From Streptomyces sp. NBC_01465 (GTDB lineage Bacteria > Actinomycetota > Actinomycetes > Streptomycetales > Streptomycetaceae): a DNA stretch of 64,000 nucleotides. Below the pieces are notes generated by a model, which saw only the letters and a list, made by a program, of their open reading frames with translations, searched no databases and was not told where the DNA came from. The translations under genes were made by a program, and so were the position numbers. The DNA lies in contig NZ_CP109467.1 in NCBI RefSeq assembly GCF_036227325.1, positions 1,178,001 to 1,242,000 on the forward strand. Reading direction: 5' to 3'. This document shows positions 48,776-58,560 of the stretch, in pieces. The stretch's first letter is position 1, and every line of letters begins with the position of its first letter.

Positions 48776-51700
48776 ATGGGCGCGGAAATAACGAACGGAA
48801 CCACCAACTCCGCCCCTCCACTGCTCCGCGTGTACCTTTTCGGCGGATTTCGCGTGGATCGCGATGCCGGTCCCCCGCTCGCCGAACGCTGGCCGCGGCC
48901 CAGCGCCCGCGCCCTGCTCAAACTGCTCGCCGTCTCCCCCGGCCACAGCCTCCACCGCGAGCAGGCCATGGACATCTGCTGGCCGGACGCGGACCCGCAG
49001 GCCGCCACCGGCTCGCTGCGGGTGGCCCTGCACGCCGCCCGCCGGGCCATCGAACCGGAGCTGGCTCCCCGCGCCGCCTCCTCGTACCTCCTGGGCGAGG
49101 GCGCGCTGCTGCGGCTGGAGCCGCAGACGGTGTGGATCGACGCCGACCATGCGGAGACCCTCGCCGAACGCGCCCTCGGCGACGGCGGGTCGGGCCCCCT
49201 GGCGGAGGCGCTCGCCGCGTTCACGGGCGAGCTGCTTCCCGAGGACCGGTACGCACCCTGGGCCGAGGCCCGGCGCGAGCGGCTCGGCTCCCTGCGCGAG
49301 CGCGTGACCCTCGGACTGGCCGAGGCACATCTGTCGGAGGGGTCGCCCGAGGAGGCCGCAGCCGCGGCCGAGCAGGTCCTGCTGACCAGCCCCGCCGAGG
49401 AGCAGGCACACCAGGTGCTCATCGAGGCGTACGTACGTCAGGGCCTGCGGCGCAAGGCCGTGCGCCAGTACCACCTGTGCCGCGAGGCGCTGGACGCCGA
49501 GCTCGGCGTACGGCCCGGATCCGAGACCGAGCGGCTGCACCAGTCCGCACTGTCGGCGGCGCCCGTCCTGCGTCCCTCCGCGCCCGTCCTCCCGGCCGCG
49601 ATACGCAACCCCGCGCCGACCCCGCTGCGCGGCCGCGACGACGTCCTGCGCGCCCTCCTGTCCCCCGACGCCCCGCCCGTCCAACTGCTCACCGGTGAGG
49701 CCGGCCTCGGCAAGACCCGGCTCGTCGGCGAGGCGGCCAGGATCGCGGCGGCCGAGGGGACCGCGGTGCTGTGGGGCGCCGGTCACGACGCCGAGGGGCA
49801 CACGCCGTACGGCGCCTTCGCCGAGGCCCTGGACGGCTGGCTGGCCGACCGGCCGACCGCCGAGCGGGCCGGGGCGGGCGCCGAGTACCCCGAACTCGCC
49901 TCACTGCTCCCCTCGCTGGGCCGGGTCCGCAGCCTGGCCGACCGCAGCCCCGAGGAGGAGCGCGACCGGCTCTTCCGCGCCACCGCCGGCCTCCTCGGCG
50001 AACTGGCCGACCAGCACCCGGTCCTGGTCGTTCTCGACGATCTGCACGCCGCCGACGCCGGCTCCTTCCAGCTGCTCAGCCATCTGGCCCGGCGCGCGGC
50101 CGACGCGGGCGCCCCCTGGCGCTTCGCCGTCACCTGCCGCGAGGAGGAGCTGGCGGAGACCGATCCGCGCAGGGCGGGCCTGGCCGCTCTCGTACGCCAG
50201 GGACTCGCACGGCGCATCGAGCTGACCCGGCTCGACCGGGACGCCTGCCTCACCGTGGCCGCGGACGTCGGCACCGCCACCGACCGGGTCTGGGAACTCT
50301 CCCTCGGCAACCCGCTGTTCGCCGTCGAACTCGCCCGCTCCCTCGGCGAGTCGACCGCCCCCGACACCGTGCGCCAGCTGGTGGCCGAGCGGCTCGGCCG
50401 GGTCGCCCCGGTGGCGCGGCGCATGGTCGAGGCCCTGTCGGCCTCCGGCGGCGAGGCCTCGCTCTCCGAGGTGCTCGACGTGGCCGAGCGCGGTCTGCGC
50501 ATGGCGGGCACGGAGGCCGCCGACGCGCTCGAAGAGGCGATCGCCGCGGCCCTGGTGGTCGAACGGCAGGTCGTCGTGGACGGCCGCCCCGTGGCCGGAC
50601 TCGCCTTCCGGCATCCGCTGGTACGGCTGACCTGTTACGAACAGCTCAGCACCGTACGCCGCCGACAGCTCCACTCCGCCTTCGCCGAGGCCGTGCTGCG
50701 CCACCGGCCCGACGCCGTGGACGCGCTCGCCTCGCACTTCGCCCGCGCCGACGACCCGCGCGCCGCCGAGTATCTGCGCCGGGCAGCCGAACGCGCCGCT
50801 GCCCTGTACGCCAACGACACCGCCGACCGCTACTACCGCGACCTGGTCGCCCGGCTCGACGTCGACGCCGCCCGCGCCCGGCTCGCGCACAGCCATGTGC
50901 TGCGCCGCATGGGCCACTTCGCCGAGGCCGCCGCGGCGCTGCGCGAGGCCCTCGCCGAGTTCGGGCGGCGCGGCGAGCGCGACGACGAGGTGCTGGCCGC
51001 GGGGCATCTCGCGGAGACCCTGGTCAAGGCCAGGACACCGCTGTTCGGCGCGGAGATCCTGCGCGCCTACCCGCCGGGTCCCGACACCGCCGCCGAGCCC
51101 GCCGCCACGCACCACACGGCACGGTCGGTGGTCTTCTTCGTACAGGGCCAGTACGAGGAGGGACACGCGGCGGCCGTGCAGGCCCTCGACGCCGCCCGGG
51201 GCATGACCGGCCTGTCCGGACAGGGCCTCGTAGCACGGGCGTTCGCGATGCAGGCCAGCAATCTGGGGCTGGCCGGGCGGTTCAACGAGGCGCGGGCCGC
51301 GGCCGACCGGGCGCTGGCCCCGGCCGAGGCGTACGGCGACCCGACGCTCCTCACCAGCGTACTGTCGATCCTGCGGGAGAACGCGCGCCGGGGCGGCAGG
51401 CTCCGTGAGGCCATCTCCACGGGACGGCGCGCCCTGGATCTCGCCGAGCGCTCCGGCGACCCCACGGCCACCGCCTTCGAACGGGCCAATCTCGCCGAAC
51501 TCCACCTGCTCATGGAGGAGTTCGACGAGGCGCTGACGCACGCCGAGGAGGCGGTACGCGGCGCGGAGTCGAACGGCGAGTGGTGTCTGGCCTACGCGCT
51601 CGCGGCCCTGGCCCGGGTCAGGATGCGTACCGGCGGCGAGTCCGAGGCCGCCGCGCTCCTGGAGCGCGCCGAGAAGGCCGCCACCGAACGCAACGACCGC

Positions 51701-52069
51701 CAGGCGCACCACGAGGCGCGCACCGCCCGCGTCGAACTGGCCCTGCGCGCACGGCAGCCCGAGGATGCGCTGCGGCTGCTCGGCGGTGTGGACCCGGCCG
51801 ATTCGCCACTGCTGGCCGCCTGGGCGCATGTGTCCGCGGGCCGTCACGAGCAGTCCGCGTCGCTCGCCGCCCCCGAGGCCGAGCGGGCCGCGCAGGCCGG
51901 GGAGCGGATCACGGAGATCGAGGTACGGGTGGTGCACGCACTGGCCCTGGCCCGGCTGGGGAGGCCCGCCGAGGCGGCCGAAGCCCTCGCCCTCGCCGAG
52001 GAACCGGCGCGCGACCTCCCCTATCCGGCGGGCCTGCGGCGCGTGGCCGAGGTCCGCGAACTGATGTGA
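48776..52069 (+). CDS. Large SARP-type regulator: winged helix-BTAD-AAA-TPR
   Basis: A 1097-residue protein. It has an OmpR-type winged helix (about 17-95, SARALLKLLAVSPGHSLHREQ), bacterial transcriptional activation domain (about 120-265), AAA ATPase with Walker A GEAGLGKTR (307-315) and Walker B VLVVLDDLH, then TPR-like helical repeats to the C terminus. The architecture is that of AfsR-like large SARPs, which activate secondary-metabolism or stress promoters. No biosynthetic cluster is adjacent, so it is an orphan or pleiotropic regulator. No Shine-Dalgarno close to the ATG is evident. It converges with the ABC ATPase gene, 17 bases apart. Confidence 0.9.
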   Translation: MGAEITNGTTNSAPPLLRVYLFGGFRVDRDAGPPLAERWPRPSARALLKLLAVSPGHSLHREQAMDICWPDADPQAATGSLRVALHAARRAIEPELAPRAASSYLLGEGALLRLEPQTVWIDADHAETLAERALGDGGSGPLAEALAAFTGELLPEDRYAPWAEARRERLGSLRERVTLGLAEAHLSEGSPEEAAAAAEQVLLTSPAEEQAHQVLIEAYVRQGLRRKAVRQYHLCREALDAELGVRPGSETERLHQSALSAAPVLRPSAPVLPAAIRNPAPTPLRGRDDVLRALLSPDAPPVQLLTGEAGLGKTRLVGEAARIAAAEGTAVLWGAGHDAEGHTPYGAFAEALDGWLADRPTAERAGAGAEYPELASLLPSLGRVRSLADRSPEEERDRLFRATAGLLGELADQHPVLVVLDDLHAADAGSFQLLSHLARRAADAGAPWRFAVTCREEELAETDPRRAGLAALVRQGLARRIELTRLDRDACLTVAADVGTATDRVWELSLGNPLFAVELARSLGESTAPDTVRQLVAERLGRVAPVARRMVEALSASGGEASLSEVLDVAERGLRMAGTEAADALEEAIAAALVVERQVVVDGRPVAGLAFRHPLVRLTCYEQLSTVRRRQLHSAFAEAVLRHRPDAVDALASHFARADDPRAAEYLRRAAERAAALYANDTADRYYRDLVARLDVDAARARLAHSHVLRRMGHFAEAAAALREALAEFGRRGERDDEVLAAGHLAETLVKARTPLFGAEILRAYPPGPDTAAEPAATHHTARSVVFFVQGQYEEGHAAAVQALDAARGMTGLSGQGLVARAFAMQASNLGLAGRFNEARAAADRALAPAEAYGDPTLLTSVLSILRENARRGGRLREAISTGRRALDLAERSGDPTATAFERANLAELHLLMEEFDEALTHAEEAVRGAESNGEWCLAYALAALARVRMRTGGESEAAALLERAEKAATERNDRQAHHEARTARVELALRARQPEDALRLLGGVDPADSPLLAAWAHVSAGRHEQSASLAAPEAERAAQAGERITEIEVRVVHALALARLGRPAEAAEALALAEEPARDLPYPAGLRRVAEVRELM

Positions 52070-52086
52070 CTGCTCAGCGCAGTTGC

Positions 52087-53415
52087 TCATATCTCGAAGC
52101 CGGGCAGTTCCTTCGGCGCGGGGCAGATCCTGCGCCCGTAGTGGTCGAAGACGAAGAGGTGCGCGAGGTCGACGAGGAGCGGCACCTGCCCGCCGTTGCG
52201 CAGCCGCACATCGGGTCCGGTGCGTACGACCAGATCGCCGGAGGAGAGCGCGGGCCGGTCGGGCGTCGCTCCCGGGGCCTCCGGTTCGTCGAGCACCACC
52301 ACGGGTCCCGAGATGTGCGTGCGCTCCCGCAGCCGCGACAGCACTCCGGCGCCCTGCAGCTGGCGGCGGCGCGGGGCGGGCTGGGGGCGCGGTGACTCCA
52401 GGTCGGGTACGAGGGCGGGCTGCGAGCCGGTGTTGAGGTGCACCAGCGCCTCGTGCCCCTGGAACTCCACGTGCTCGACGATGCCGCTGATCGCCACCTC
52501 GCCGGGGCGGGCCTGGCTCGGCGCCGCGATCCGTACCGCCTCCGAGCGCAGCCCCACGATGAGACGGCGGCCCTGCTGGATGCGGAGCAACTGGTGGTCG
52601 GAGCTGAGGGGTTCGGGCAGGGCCAGGCGCTGGCGGCCGAGGTCGATCGACATGCGGCCCTCCAGCGGGGCGTGCACGACGGCCTGCAGGAGGTTGATGC
52701 GCGGGGTGCCGATGAAGGCGGCGACGAAGACGTTCTCGGGCAGGCTGTAGGACTCGCGGGGGCGGCTGACCTGCTGGAGGATCCCGCCGCGCATCACTGC
52801 CACCCGGTCGCCGAGGGACATCGCCTCGGACTGGTCGTGGGTGACGTACACCGTGGTCACCCCCAACTCCCGGGTGAGCTGGGCTATTTCGGCCCGGAGG
52901 TGGTTGCGGAGCTTGGCGTCGAGGTTGGAGAGCGGCTCGTCCATCAGGAAGACGGAGGGGCGCCGCGAGATCGCCCGCCCCATCGCGACGCGCTGGCGCT
53001 CGCCGCCGGAGAGCTGGCCGGGGTAGCGGTCGAGCAGGTCGGCGATGCCGAGCAGCCGGGCGGTGGCCTCGACGCGGCGCGTGTGGTCCTCGCCGGGGGC
53101 CTCGAAGCGGAGCGGGAAACCGATGTTGTCGCGGCTGGTCATGCTCGGGTAGAGCGCGAAGTTCTGGAAGACCATCGCCATCCCGCGGCCGCCGGGCGGA
53201 AGGTGGTTGGCGTACTCGCCGTCCAGCCTCAACTCGCCCTCGGTGATCTCCTCGAGGCCGGCGATCATGCGCAGCACCGTCGATTTGCCGCAGCCCGATG
53301 GGCCGAGGAGGACCAGGAACTCGCCCGGTTCGACGGAGAGCGAGAGACGGTCGACGGCGGGGGTACCGCGTCCGTACCGTTTGGTGACGTTCTGCAAGGA
53401 GATGGCGCGCGACAT
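52087..53415 (-). CDS. Orphan ABC-transporter ATPase, MsiK/UgpC type
   Basis: A 442-residue sugar-importer ATPase. Walker A is GPSGCGKST (38-46), Q-loop FQNFALYPSMT, signature LSGGERQRVAMGRA, Walker B VFLMDEPLSNLD, H-loop YVTHDQ. Two C-terminal OB/TOBE regulatory domains end with VFDHYGRRI. No permease or binding-protein gene is near; Streptomyces uses such ATPases as a shared energiser of many sugar importers. It is somewhat longer than typical MsiK (about 378). The ATG at 53415 has GGTGGAA upstream; the 42-residue upward extension is not conserved. A TetR-type site lies 98 bases upstream. Confidence 0.87.
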   Translation of the reverse strand: MSRAISLQNVTKRYGRGTPAVDRLSLSVEPGEFLVLLGPSGCGKSTVLRMIAGLEEITEGELRLDGEYANHLPPGGRGMAMVFQNFALYPSMTSRDNIGFPLRFEAPGEDHTRRVEATARLLGIADLLDRYPGQLSGGERQRVAMGRAISRRPSVFLMDEPLSNLDAKLRNHLRAEIAQLTRELGVTTVYVTHDQSEAMSLGDRVAVMRGGILQQVSRPRESYSLPENVFVAAFIGTPRINLLQAVVHAPLEGRMSIDLGRQRLALPEPLSSDHQLLRIQQGRRLIVGLRSEAVRIAAPSQARPGEVAISGIVEHVEFQGHEALVHLNTGSQPALVPDLESPRPQPAPRRRQLQGAGVLSRLRERTHISGPVVVLDEPEAPGATPDRPALSSGDLVVRTGPDVRLRNGGQVPLLVDLAHLFVFDHYGRRICPAPKELPGFEI

Positions 53416-53487
53416 GAAATTCCACCCGTGGGAATGGAGCGAACGACTGCGGCCTGAAGTGGCGGCTGGGCGGCAAGTTAGCGTGTT

Positions 53488-53524
53488 ACCGGCCGGTCGG
53501 GAATGGCCTGAACCGACCAGTCGG
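53488..53524. promoter_or_regulatory. Two palindromic sites upstream of the ABC ATPase gene
   Basis: ACCGGCCGGT (53488-53497) is a perfect palindrome. CCGACCAGTCGG (53513-53524) equals the reverse complement of the core of the operator at 29462-29473. The sites lie 73-109 bases before the start. Confidence 0.5.
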
Positions 53525-53570
53525 AAGCGCATCGACACCACGCAGCGTCTGACGTTGCGTCAGTAATGCC

Positions 53571-54830
53571 TCAGTAACGGCTCTTTGTTACGTTCGCCGC
53601 ACTGCTCGGAGCCGTCCCGTTGGTGTTCATCCCCCGTGACGGGGGCGGCTCCGGGCAGTCCTGTGCGCGCTGCCGTCCGCCGCGCATCCCCAGTCCCGCC
53701 GCTGTCAGCAGCAGTCCCCCGAGCATCACGAACGGCGCCGCCGTCCCGGCGACTCCCGCGACGAGCCCGGCCGAGGCGGGGGCCGCCACCTGGCCCAGCC
53801 GGTTGCCGGTCAGCCGCAGGGCCAGGGCGGTGGAGCGGGCCTCGTCGGGGGCGGCCTGGACGACCGTCGTCATGGAGAGCGGCTGGCCGACGCCCAGGCA
53901 GAAGCCGAGCAGGGCCAGCATCACGCCAAGTGCCCATACGGGGACGGGAAGTGCGATGCCCGCGCAGAGCAGACCCGCGAGCAGACAGGTGCCGGTGACG
54001 AGGACCGTGCGCCCCAGGACGGCGAGCAGCGGCGTCATCACCAGTCGGCATGCGACGGTGGCTCCGGCCCGGACGCTCAGCAGCACTCCGACGGTGACGG
54101 GTGCGATCCCGCGGTGTTCGCCGACGACCGGGAGGTAGGCGGTGAGGATGTCGGTCGCGGAGAGCACGGCGAGGCTGATGAAGATCCCGGCGGGGACTCC
54201 GCGCGTACGGAGAATGCTCGTGACCGGGACCTTGGGCGCCTGGGCGGTACGGGTGGCGGGCGCGCGCCGGTGCTCGATCCGCCAGAGCGAGGTGAGGGAG
54301 ACGGCGGCGACGGCGGCGGAGACGAGGAGGGCGGTGGCGCTCGTACGCCCCAAGGCTCCGTCGTGTTCGGAGACGACGAGGCCGCAGGCGACGGGTCCGA
54401 TCAGCTGGCCGAGCGAGGCGCCGATGGTGAAGTGGCCGAAGTTGCGGTCCTGTTCGTCCGGTGCGGACTGGCGGGCCACGATCGACTGGGCGCCGATCAC
54501 GAAGCAGAGGTGGCCGAGGCCCATCACCCCGCTCCAGGCGGCCATCGCGGCCAGTGAGCCCGACGTACCGCTGAGGGCGCAGCCCGCCGCGATCAGCGCG
54601 ACGCCGACGGGCAGGAGCGGCGCGCACCGCCCGTGGTCCGTACGGCGCCCGAGGGGGACGGCGGCGAAGAGCGGGAGCAGCGCGTACACCCCCGTGATCA
54701 CACCGATCGCCCGCTCGTCCGCCCCGAGCGCGAGCGCCCGGTAGGAGACGGCGGGACGCGCCATCGACACCGCCCCCTGCGCGAAGCTGAAGGCGATGAC
54801 GAGGCGGAGCAACCAGGTGCGGGAGACCAT
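53571..54830 (-). CDS. MFS transporter (12-TM)
   Basis: A 419-residue membrane protein with 12 hydrophobic helices. The motif A-like stretch is PLGRRTDHGR after helix 2, and GLGHLCFVIGAQSIVAR and PLSMTTVVQAAPDEARSTALAL resemble small-solute/drug MFS proteins. Its ATG overlaps the TGA of the citrate transporter by one base (TGATG), so it is translationally coupled. The substrate is unknown; a role in efflux of the metabolite pool handled by the citrate transporter is possible. Confidence 0.85.
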   Translation of the reverse strand: MVSRTWLLRLVIAFSFAQGAVSMARPAVSYRALALGADERAIGVITGVYALLPLFAAVPLGRRTDHGRCAPLLPVGVALIAAGCALSGTSGSLAAMAAWSGVMGLGHLCFVIGAQSIVARQSAPDEQDRNFGHFTIGASLGQLIGPVACGLVVSEHDGALGRTSATALLVSAAVAAVSLTSLWRIEHRRAPATRTAQAPKVPVTSILRTRGVPAGIFISLAVLSATDILTAYLPVVGEHRGIAPVTVGVLLSVRAGATVACRLVMTPLLAVLGRTVLVTGTCLLAGLLCAGIALPVPVWALGVMLALLGFCLGVGQPLSMTTVVQAAPDEARSTALALRLTGNRLGQVAAPASAGLVAGVAGTAAPFVMLGGLLLTAAGLGMRGGRQRAQDCPEPPPSRGMNTNGTAPSSAANVTKSRY

Positions 54831-56215
54831 CAGATGATGCCGAAGAGGATTCCGGAGACGAGGACGAGGAGCGAGATCAGGACGGCCCACTTCACGGTGA
54901 AGCGGGTGTGGTCGCCGAACTCGACCTTGGCCATGCCGACCAGGACGTAGACGGCGGGGACCAGCGGGCTCGACATGTGGAGCGCCTGGCCGACGAGGGA
55001 GGCGCGGGCGATCTCCAGCGAGGAGACGCCGTGTGCGGCGCCGGCTTCGGCGAGGACGGGGACGACGCCGAAGTAGAAGCCGTCGTTGGACATGAAGTAG
55101 GTGAGCGGGATGGAGAGGATCCCGGTGACCAGGCCCATCTGGGAGCCCATGGAGTCGGGGATCGCGCCGACCAGCCAGTCCGCCATGTGCTTGACCATGC
55201 CGGTGCCGGTGAGGACGCCGGTGAAGACGGCTGCGGCGAAGACCATGCCCGCGACGTTGAGGACGTTCTCGGCGTGGGCGCCGAGGCGGGCCTTCTGGTC
55301 GGGCATGTGGGGGAAGTTGACGGTCAGCGCGAGGGCCGCGCCGAGCAGGAAGAGCACGGGGATCGGCAGCCACTCCATGATCATCGCGGTGAGCAGGGCG
55401 ACGGTGAGCGCGGCGTTGAACCAGTAGAGCTTGGGGCGCAGGGTCGCGCGGTTCGGGTCGAGGCCCTGGAAGCCCTCGTCGTCGTCACTGTCCTCGGTGG
55501 TCGTGCCGGCGCCGCCCGTGCCCGGCTTCGTAAGAGAGCCGCCGCCCGCGCCGACCAGCACCGTCTCGGGCTCCGCCACCAGCGCCTCGTCGAGGGTGAG
55601 CACGCCGAGGCGCTTGCGCTCGCGGCGGCCGAGGACGTACGCGAGGACGACGACGCCCAGCAGACCGACGGCGAGCGCCGGGATCATCGGCACGAAGATG
55701 TCGGAGGCGTCGACCTTGAGCGCGGTCGCCGCGCGGGCTGTCGGGCCGCCCCAGGGAAGGGTGTTCATCACGCCGTTGGCCATGGCGGCCACACCGGTCA
55801 TCACGACCAGGCTCATCTTCAGGCGCTTGTAGAGCGGGTACATCGCCGAGACGGTGATCATGAAGGTGGTGGAGCCGTCGCCGTCGAGGGAGACGATCGC
55901 CGCGAGGAGTGCGGTGCCGACGACGATGCGCAGCGGGTCCGCCTTGCAGAAGCGCAGGATCGCCCGGACGATCGGGTCGAAGAGGCCGACGTCGATCATC
56001 ACACCGAAGTAGACGATCGCGAACATCAGCATCGCCGCGGTGGGCGCGAGGCTGCCGACTCCCTCGATGACGTAGTCGCCGAGATGTGCTCCCTTTCCTA
56101 CGAAGACGCAGAAGAGGGCGGGGATCAGAACGAGCGCCGCGATCGGCGACATCTTCTTCAGCATGATCAGGACCAGGAAGGTCGCGATCATGGCGAAGCC
56201 GAGGATTGTCAGCAT
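54830..56215 (-). CDS. CitMHS-family metal-citrate:H+ symporter
   Basis: A 461-residue transporter with about 12 helices. It has N-terminal MLKKMSPIAALVLIPALF and the conserved SLDGDGSTTFMITVSAMYPLYKRL and GVMNTLPWGGPTARAATAL around the substrate site. A variable acidic loop lies in the middle (TTEDSDDDEGFQG), and MSNDGFYFGVVPVLAEAG is near the C-terminal half. The family imports citrate complexed with Mg2+ or other divalent metals. It is first in an operon with the MFS gene. A 21-base inverted repeat lies 75 bases upstream. Confidence 0.92.
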   Translation of the reverse strand: MLTILGFAMIATFLVLIMLKKMSPIAALVLIPALFCVFVGKGAHLGDYVIEGVGSLAPTAAMLMFAIVYFGVMIDVGLFDPIVRAILRFCKADPLRIVVGTALLAAIVSLDGDGSTTFMITVSAMYPLYKRLKMSLVVMTGVAAMANGVMNTLPWGGPTARAATALKVDASDIFVPMIPALAVGLLGVVVLAYVLGRRERKRLGVLTLDEALVAEPETVLVGAGGGSLTKPGTGGAGTTTEDSDDDEGFQGLDPNRATLRPKLYWFNAALTVALLTAMIMEWLPIPVLFLLGAALALTVNFPHMPDQKARLGAHAENVLNVAGMVFAAAVFTGVLTGTGMVKHMADWLVGAIPDSMGSQMGLVTGILSIPLTYFMSNDGFYFGVVPVLAEAGAAHGVSSLEIARASLVGQALHMSSPLVPAVYVLVGMAKVEFGDHTRFTVKWAVLISLLVLVSGILFGII

Positions 56216-56289
56216 GTGGATTACCTAACGTTCACCCTTGAACTCCACCGGGGGGTGGCGGTCCGGATGACGTTAGGGGGCGTCCAGAA

Positions 56290-56310
56290 GCGTTAACAAG
56301 ATGTTGACGC
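56290..56310. promoter_or_regulatory. Inverted repeat upstream of the citrate transporter gene
   Basis: GCGTTAACA (56290-56298) and TGTTGACGC (56302-56310) match at eight of nine positions around AGA. The site lies in the 132-bp gap upstream of the CitMHS start and downstream of the molybdoenzyme stop. It is a candidate operator for a citrate-responsive regulator; none is encoded nearby. Confidence 0.45.
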
Positions 56311-56347
56311 GTGAGCAATACGAGCAAAACACCAGGTCACAGGGGTG

Positions 56348-58516
56348 TCACGGCAGCGGGGCGACTTCGACGGGGAAACCGTTGAGCACGGAGGTCCCCG
56401 ACAGCGGGTCGAGCAGCGAGCCGTCGAGCAGCTGGTTGACGTTGACGCCGGGGCGTGCGGAGGCGACCGCTCCCCTGGTCCCCGGGCGGTCGTGGCCCCA
56501 GCCGTGCGGGAGGCTCACCACTCCGGTGCGTACGGCGTCGGTCACCTCCACCGGGACCTCCAGGGCTCCCCCTTCTCCCTCGATACGGGCGGGAGATCCG
56601 TCGGTGAGGCCCAGCCGGGCCGCGTCCTCGGGGTGGACCTGGAGGGTGCAGGTGTTGGAGCCGCCGTTGAGGGTGGAGACGTTGTGCATCCAGCTGTTGT
56701 TGGAGCGCAGATGGCGGCGGCCGACGAGGACCAGCGAGTCGGGGCGGCCGGCCAATGCGCCGTGCAGGCGCGGCAGATCGGCGGCGATCGGTGCGGGGAA
56801 GAGCTCGATGCGGCCGCTGCGGGTCTTGAGGATCTGCGGGATGCGCGGCTGCAGCGGGCCGAGGTCGATGCCGTGCGGGTGGGTGAGGACCTCGTCGAGG
56901 GTGAGGTCGTACGGGCCGAGGCGCAGCATCAGGTCGAGGCGGCGCTCGGGCCCGGTGCGGCCGGTGAGCTCCGCGGCCAGCTCCTTGGGCGCTCCGGCCT
57001 TGGAGAGCGTCTGCTCGATGACCATCGTGTCGACGGAGTCCGGGTCGGCGCCGTGCATCCCGCTCACCGCGAGGATCAGCCGGGCCAGGATCTCGCTCTC
57101 GTCCATGCGGCCGGGTTCGAGGGGGACGGCGGGGCGGGAGTAGCGGACCTGGTTGCGTACGGCGAAGGTGTTGAACGCGAAGTCGAAGTGGGCGCTCTGG
57201 GAGGGCGGCGGCGGGGGCAGGACGACATCCGCGTGGCGCGAGGTCTCATTCAGGTACGGGTCGACGCTGATCATGAGGTCGAGTCCGGCCAGGGCCTGGT
57301 CGAGGCGGTCGCCGTCGGGGGCGGAGAGGACCGGGTTGGCGGCGATGCAGATCAGCGCGCGGATCTGCCCCTCGCCGGGCATCTCGATCTCCTCGGCGAG
57401 GGCGGCGGTGGGGAGTTCGCCCTTGGCCTCGGGGTGGCCGCTGACCCTGCTCTTCCAGCGGCCGAGCGCGAAGCCGTGGCCGGGGGCGGCGGGGCGGGGC
57501 TTGCGGTCGGTGGCGGAGAGCGGGAAGAGGGCGCCGCCGGGGCGGTCGAGGTTGCCGGTGAGGACGTTCAGGACGTCGACGAGCCAGTTGGTGAGGGTGC
57601 CGTACTGGACGGTGGAGCTGCCGACGCGGCCGTAGACGGCGGCGGTGGGTGCGGCGGCCAGGTCGCGGGCGAGGGAGCGGATGTCGGCGGCGGTGAGGTC
57701 GCAGGCGGCGGCGACGGCTTCGGGGGTGAACTCCCGTACGGCGTCCCGGAGTTCCTCGACGCCCTCGACGTGTCCTTCGAGGGCGCCCAGGTCGGTGAGC
57801 TTCTCCTCGAAGAGGGTGTGGGCGATCGCGGCGAGCAGCAGGGCGTCGGTGCCGGGGCGGATCGCCAGGTGCCGGTCGGCGATCTTTGCCGTACGGGTGG
57901 AGCGCGGGTCGACGACCGTGAGGGTGCCGCCGCGCTTGCGCAGCGCCTTCAGCCGGCCGGGGAAGTCCCCTGCTGTGCAGAGACTGCCGTTGGAGTCGAG
58001 GGGGTTGGCGCCGAGCAGGAGGAGGTGGTCGGTACGGTCCAGGTCGGGGACGGGGATGGCGAGGGCGTCGCCGAAGAGGAGGCCGCTGGAGACGTGCTTG
58101 GGCATCTGGTCGAGGGTGCTTGCGGTGAAGAGGCTGCGGGTGCCGAGCGCCGCGAGGAGGACCGGCGGGTAGAGGGCGCCGGCCATGGTGTGGACGTTCG
58201 GGTTGCCGAGGACGACACCGACCGCGTTCGGTCCGTAACTCTCGATCAGCGGCCTGATCCGGGCGGCGATCAGGCCGAACGCCTCGTCCCAGCTTGCCTC
58301 CTGGAGCTCGCCGTCCCTGCGGACCAGCGGAGTGCGCAGCCGGTCGGGGTCGGAGTCGAGTTCGCCGAAGGAGGCGCCCTTGGGGCAGATGAATCCCTGG
58401 CTGAAGATGTCGTCGCGGTCGCCGCGGGCTCCGGTGACGCGGGTGCCCTCGATGGTGAGGGTGAGTCCGCAGGTGGCTTCGCACAGCGGGCAGATGCGCA
58501 GGGCGGTACGAGACAT
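56348..58516 (-). CDS. Molybdopterin oxidoreductase of the DMSO-reductase family
   Basis: A 722-residue enzyme. The N-terminal [4Fe-4S] ligands are Cys9, Cys12, Cys16 and Cys44 (CPLCEATCG, FICPKG). Molybdopterin-binding domains follow (VVLGNPNVHT, LLLGANPLDSNGS, VDPRSTRTA), then the C-terminal molydop-binding domain GRIELFPAP to SNNSWMHNVSTLNGG. No Tat signal is present, so it is cytosolic. The length is that of actinobacterial BisC/FdhF-like single-subunit enzymes. The substrate is unknown. GGGAGAG precedes the ATG, and a TetR-like site lies 45-60 bases upstream. Confidence 0.88.
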   Translation of the reverse strand: MSRTALRICPLCEATCGLTLTIEGTRVTGARGDRDDIFSQGFICPKGASFGELDSDPDRLRTPLVRRDGELQEASWDEAFGLIAARIRPLIESYGPNAVGVVLGNPNVHTMAGALYPPVLLAALGTRSLFTASTLDQMPKHVSSGLLFGDALAIPVPDLDRTDHLLLLGANPLDSNGSLCTAGDFPGRLKALRKRGGTLTVVDPRSTRTAKIADRHLAIRPGTDALLLAAIAHTLFEEKLTDLGALEGHVEGVEELRDAVREFTPEAVAAACDLTAADIRSLARDLAAAPTAAVYGRVGSSTVQYGTLTNWLVDVLNVLTGNLDRPGGALFPLSATDRKPRPAAPGHGFALGRWKSRVSGHPEAKGELPTAALAEEIEMPGEGQIRALICIAANPVLSAPDGDRLDQALAGLDLMISVDPYLNETSRHADVVLPPPPPSQSAHFDFAFNTFAVRNQVRYSRPAVPLEPGRMDESEILARLILAVSGMHGADPDSVDTMVIEQTLSKAGAPKELAAELTGRTGPERRLDLMLRLGPYDLTLDEVLTHPHGIDLGPLQPRIPQILKTRSGRIELFPAPIAADLPRLHGALAGRPDSLVLVGRRHLRSNNSWMHNVSTLNGGSNTCTLQVHPEDAARLGLTDGSPARIEGEGGALEVPVEVTDAVRTGVVSLPHGWGHDRPGTRGAVASARPGVNVNQLLDGSLLDPLSGTSVLNGFPVEVAPLP

Positions 58517-58560
58517 GAACTCTCCCGGGACGGCAGCGGTTCGCGCGGGCTTGGGTGAGC

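Noticed and set aside
48776..53415. Secondary-metabolite gene cluster around the SARP gene
   Set aside because: No polyketide, peptide synthetase, terpene or tailoring gene sets adjoin it.
56345..58558. Long plus-strand frame opposite the molybdoenzyme gene
   Set aside because: Glycine/valine-rich shadow of the minus-strand enzyme, which has all four iron-sulfur cysteines.
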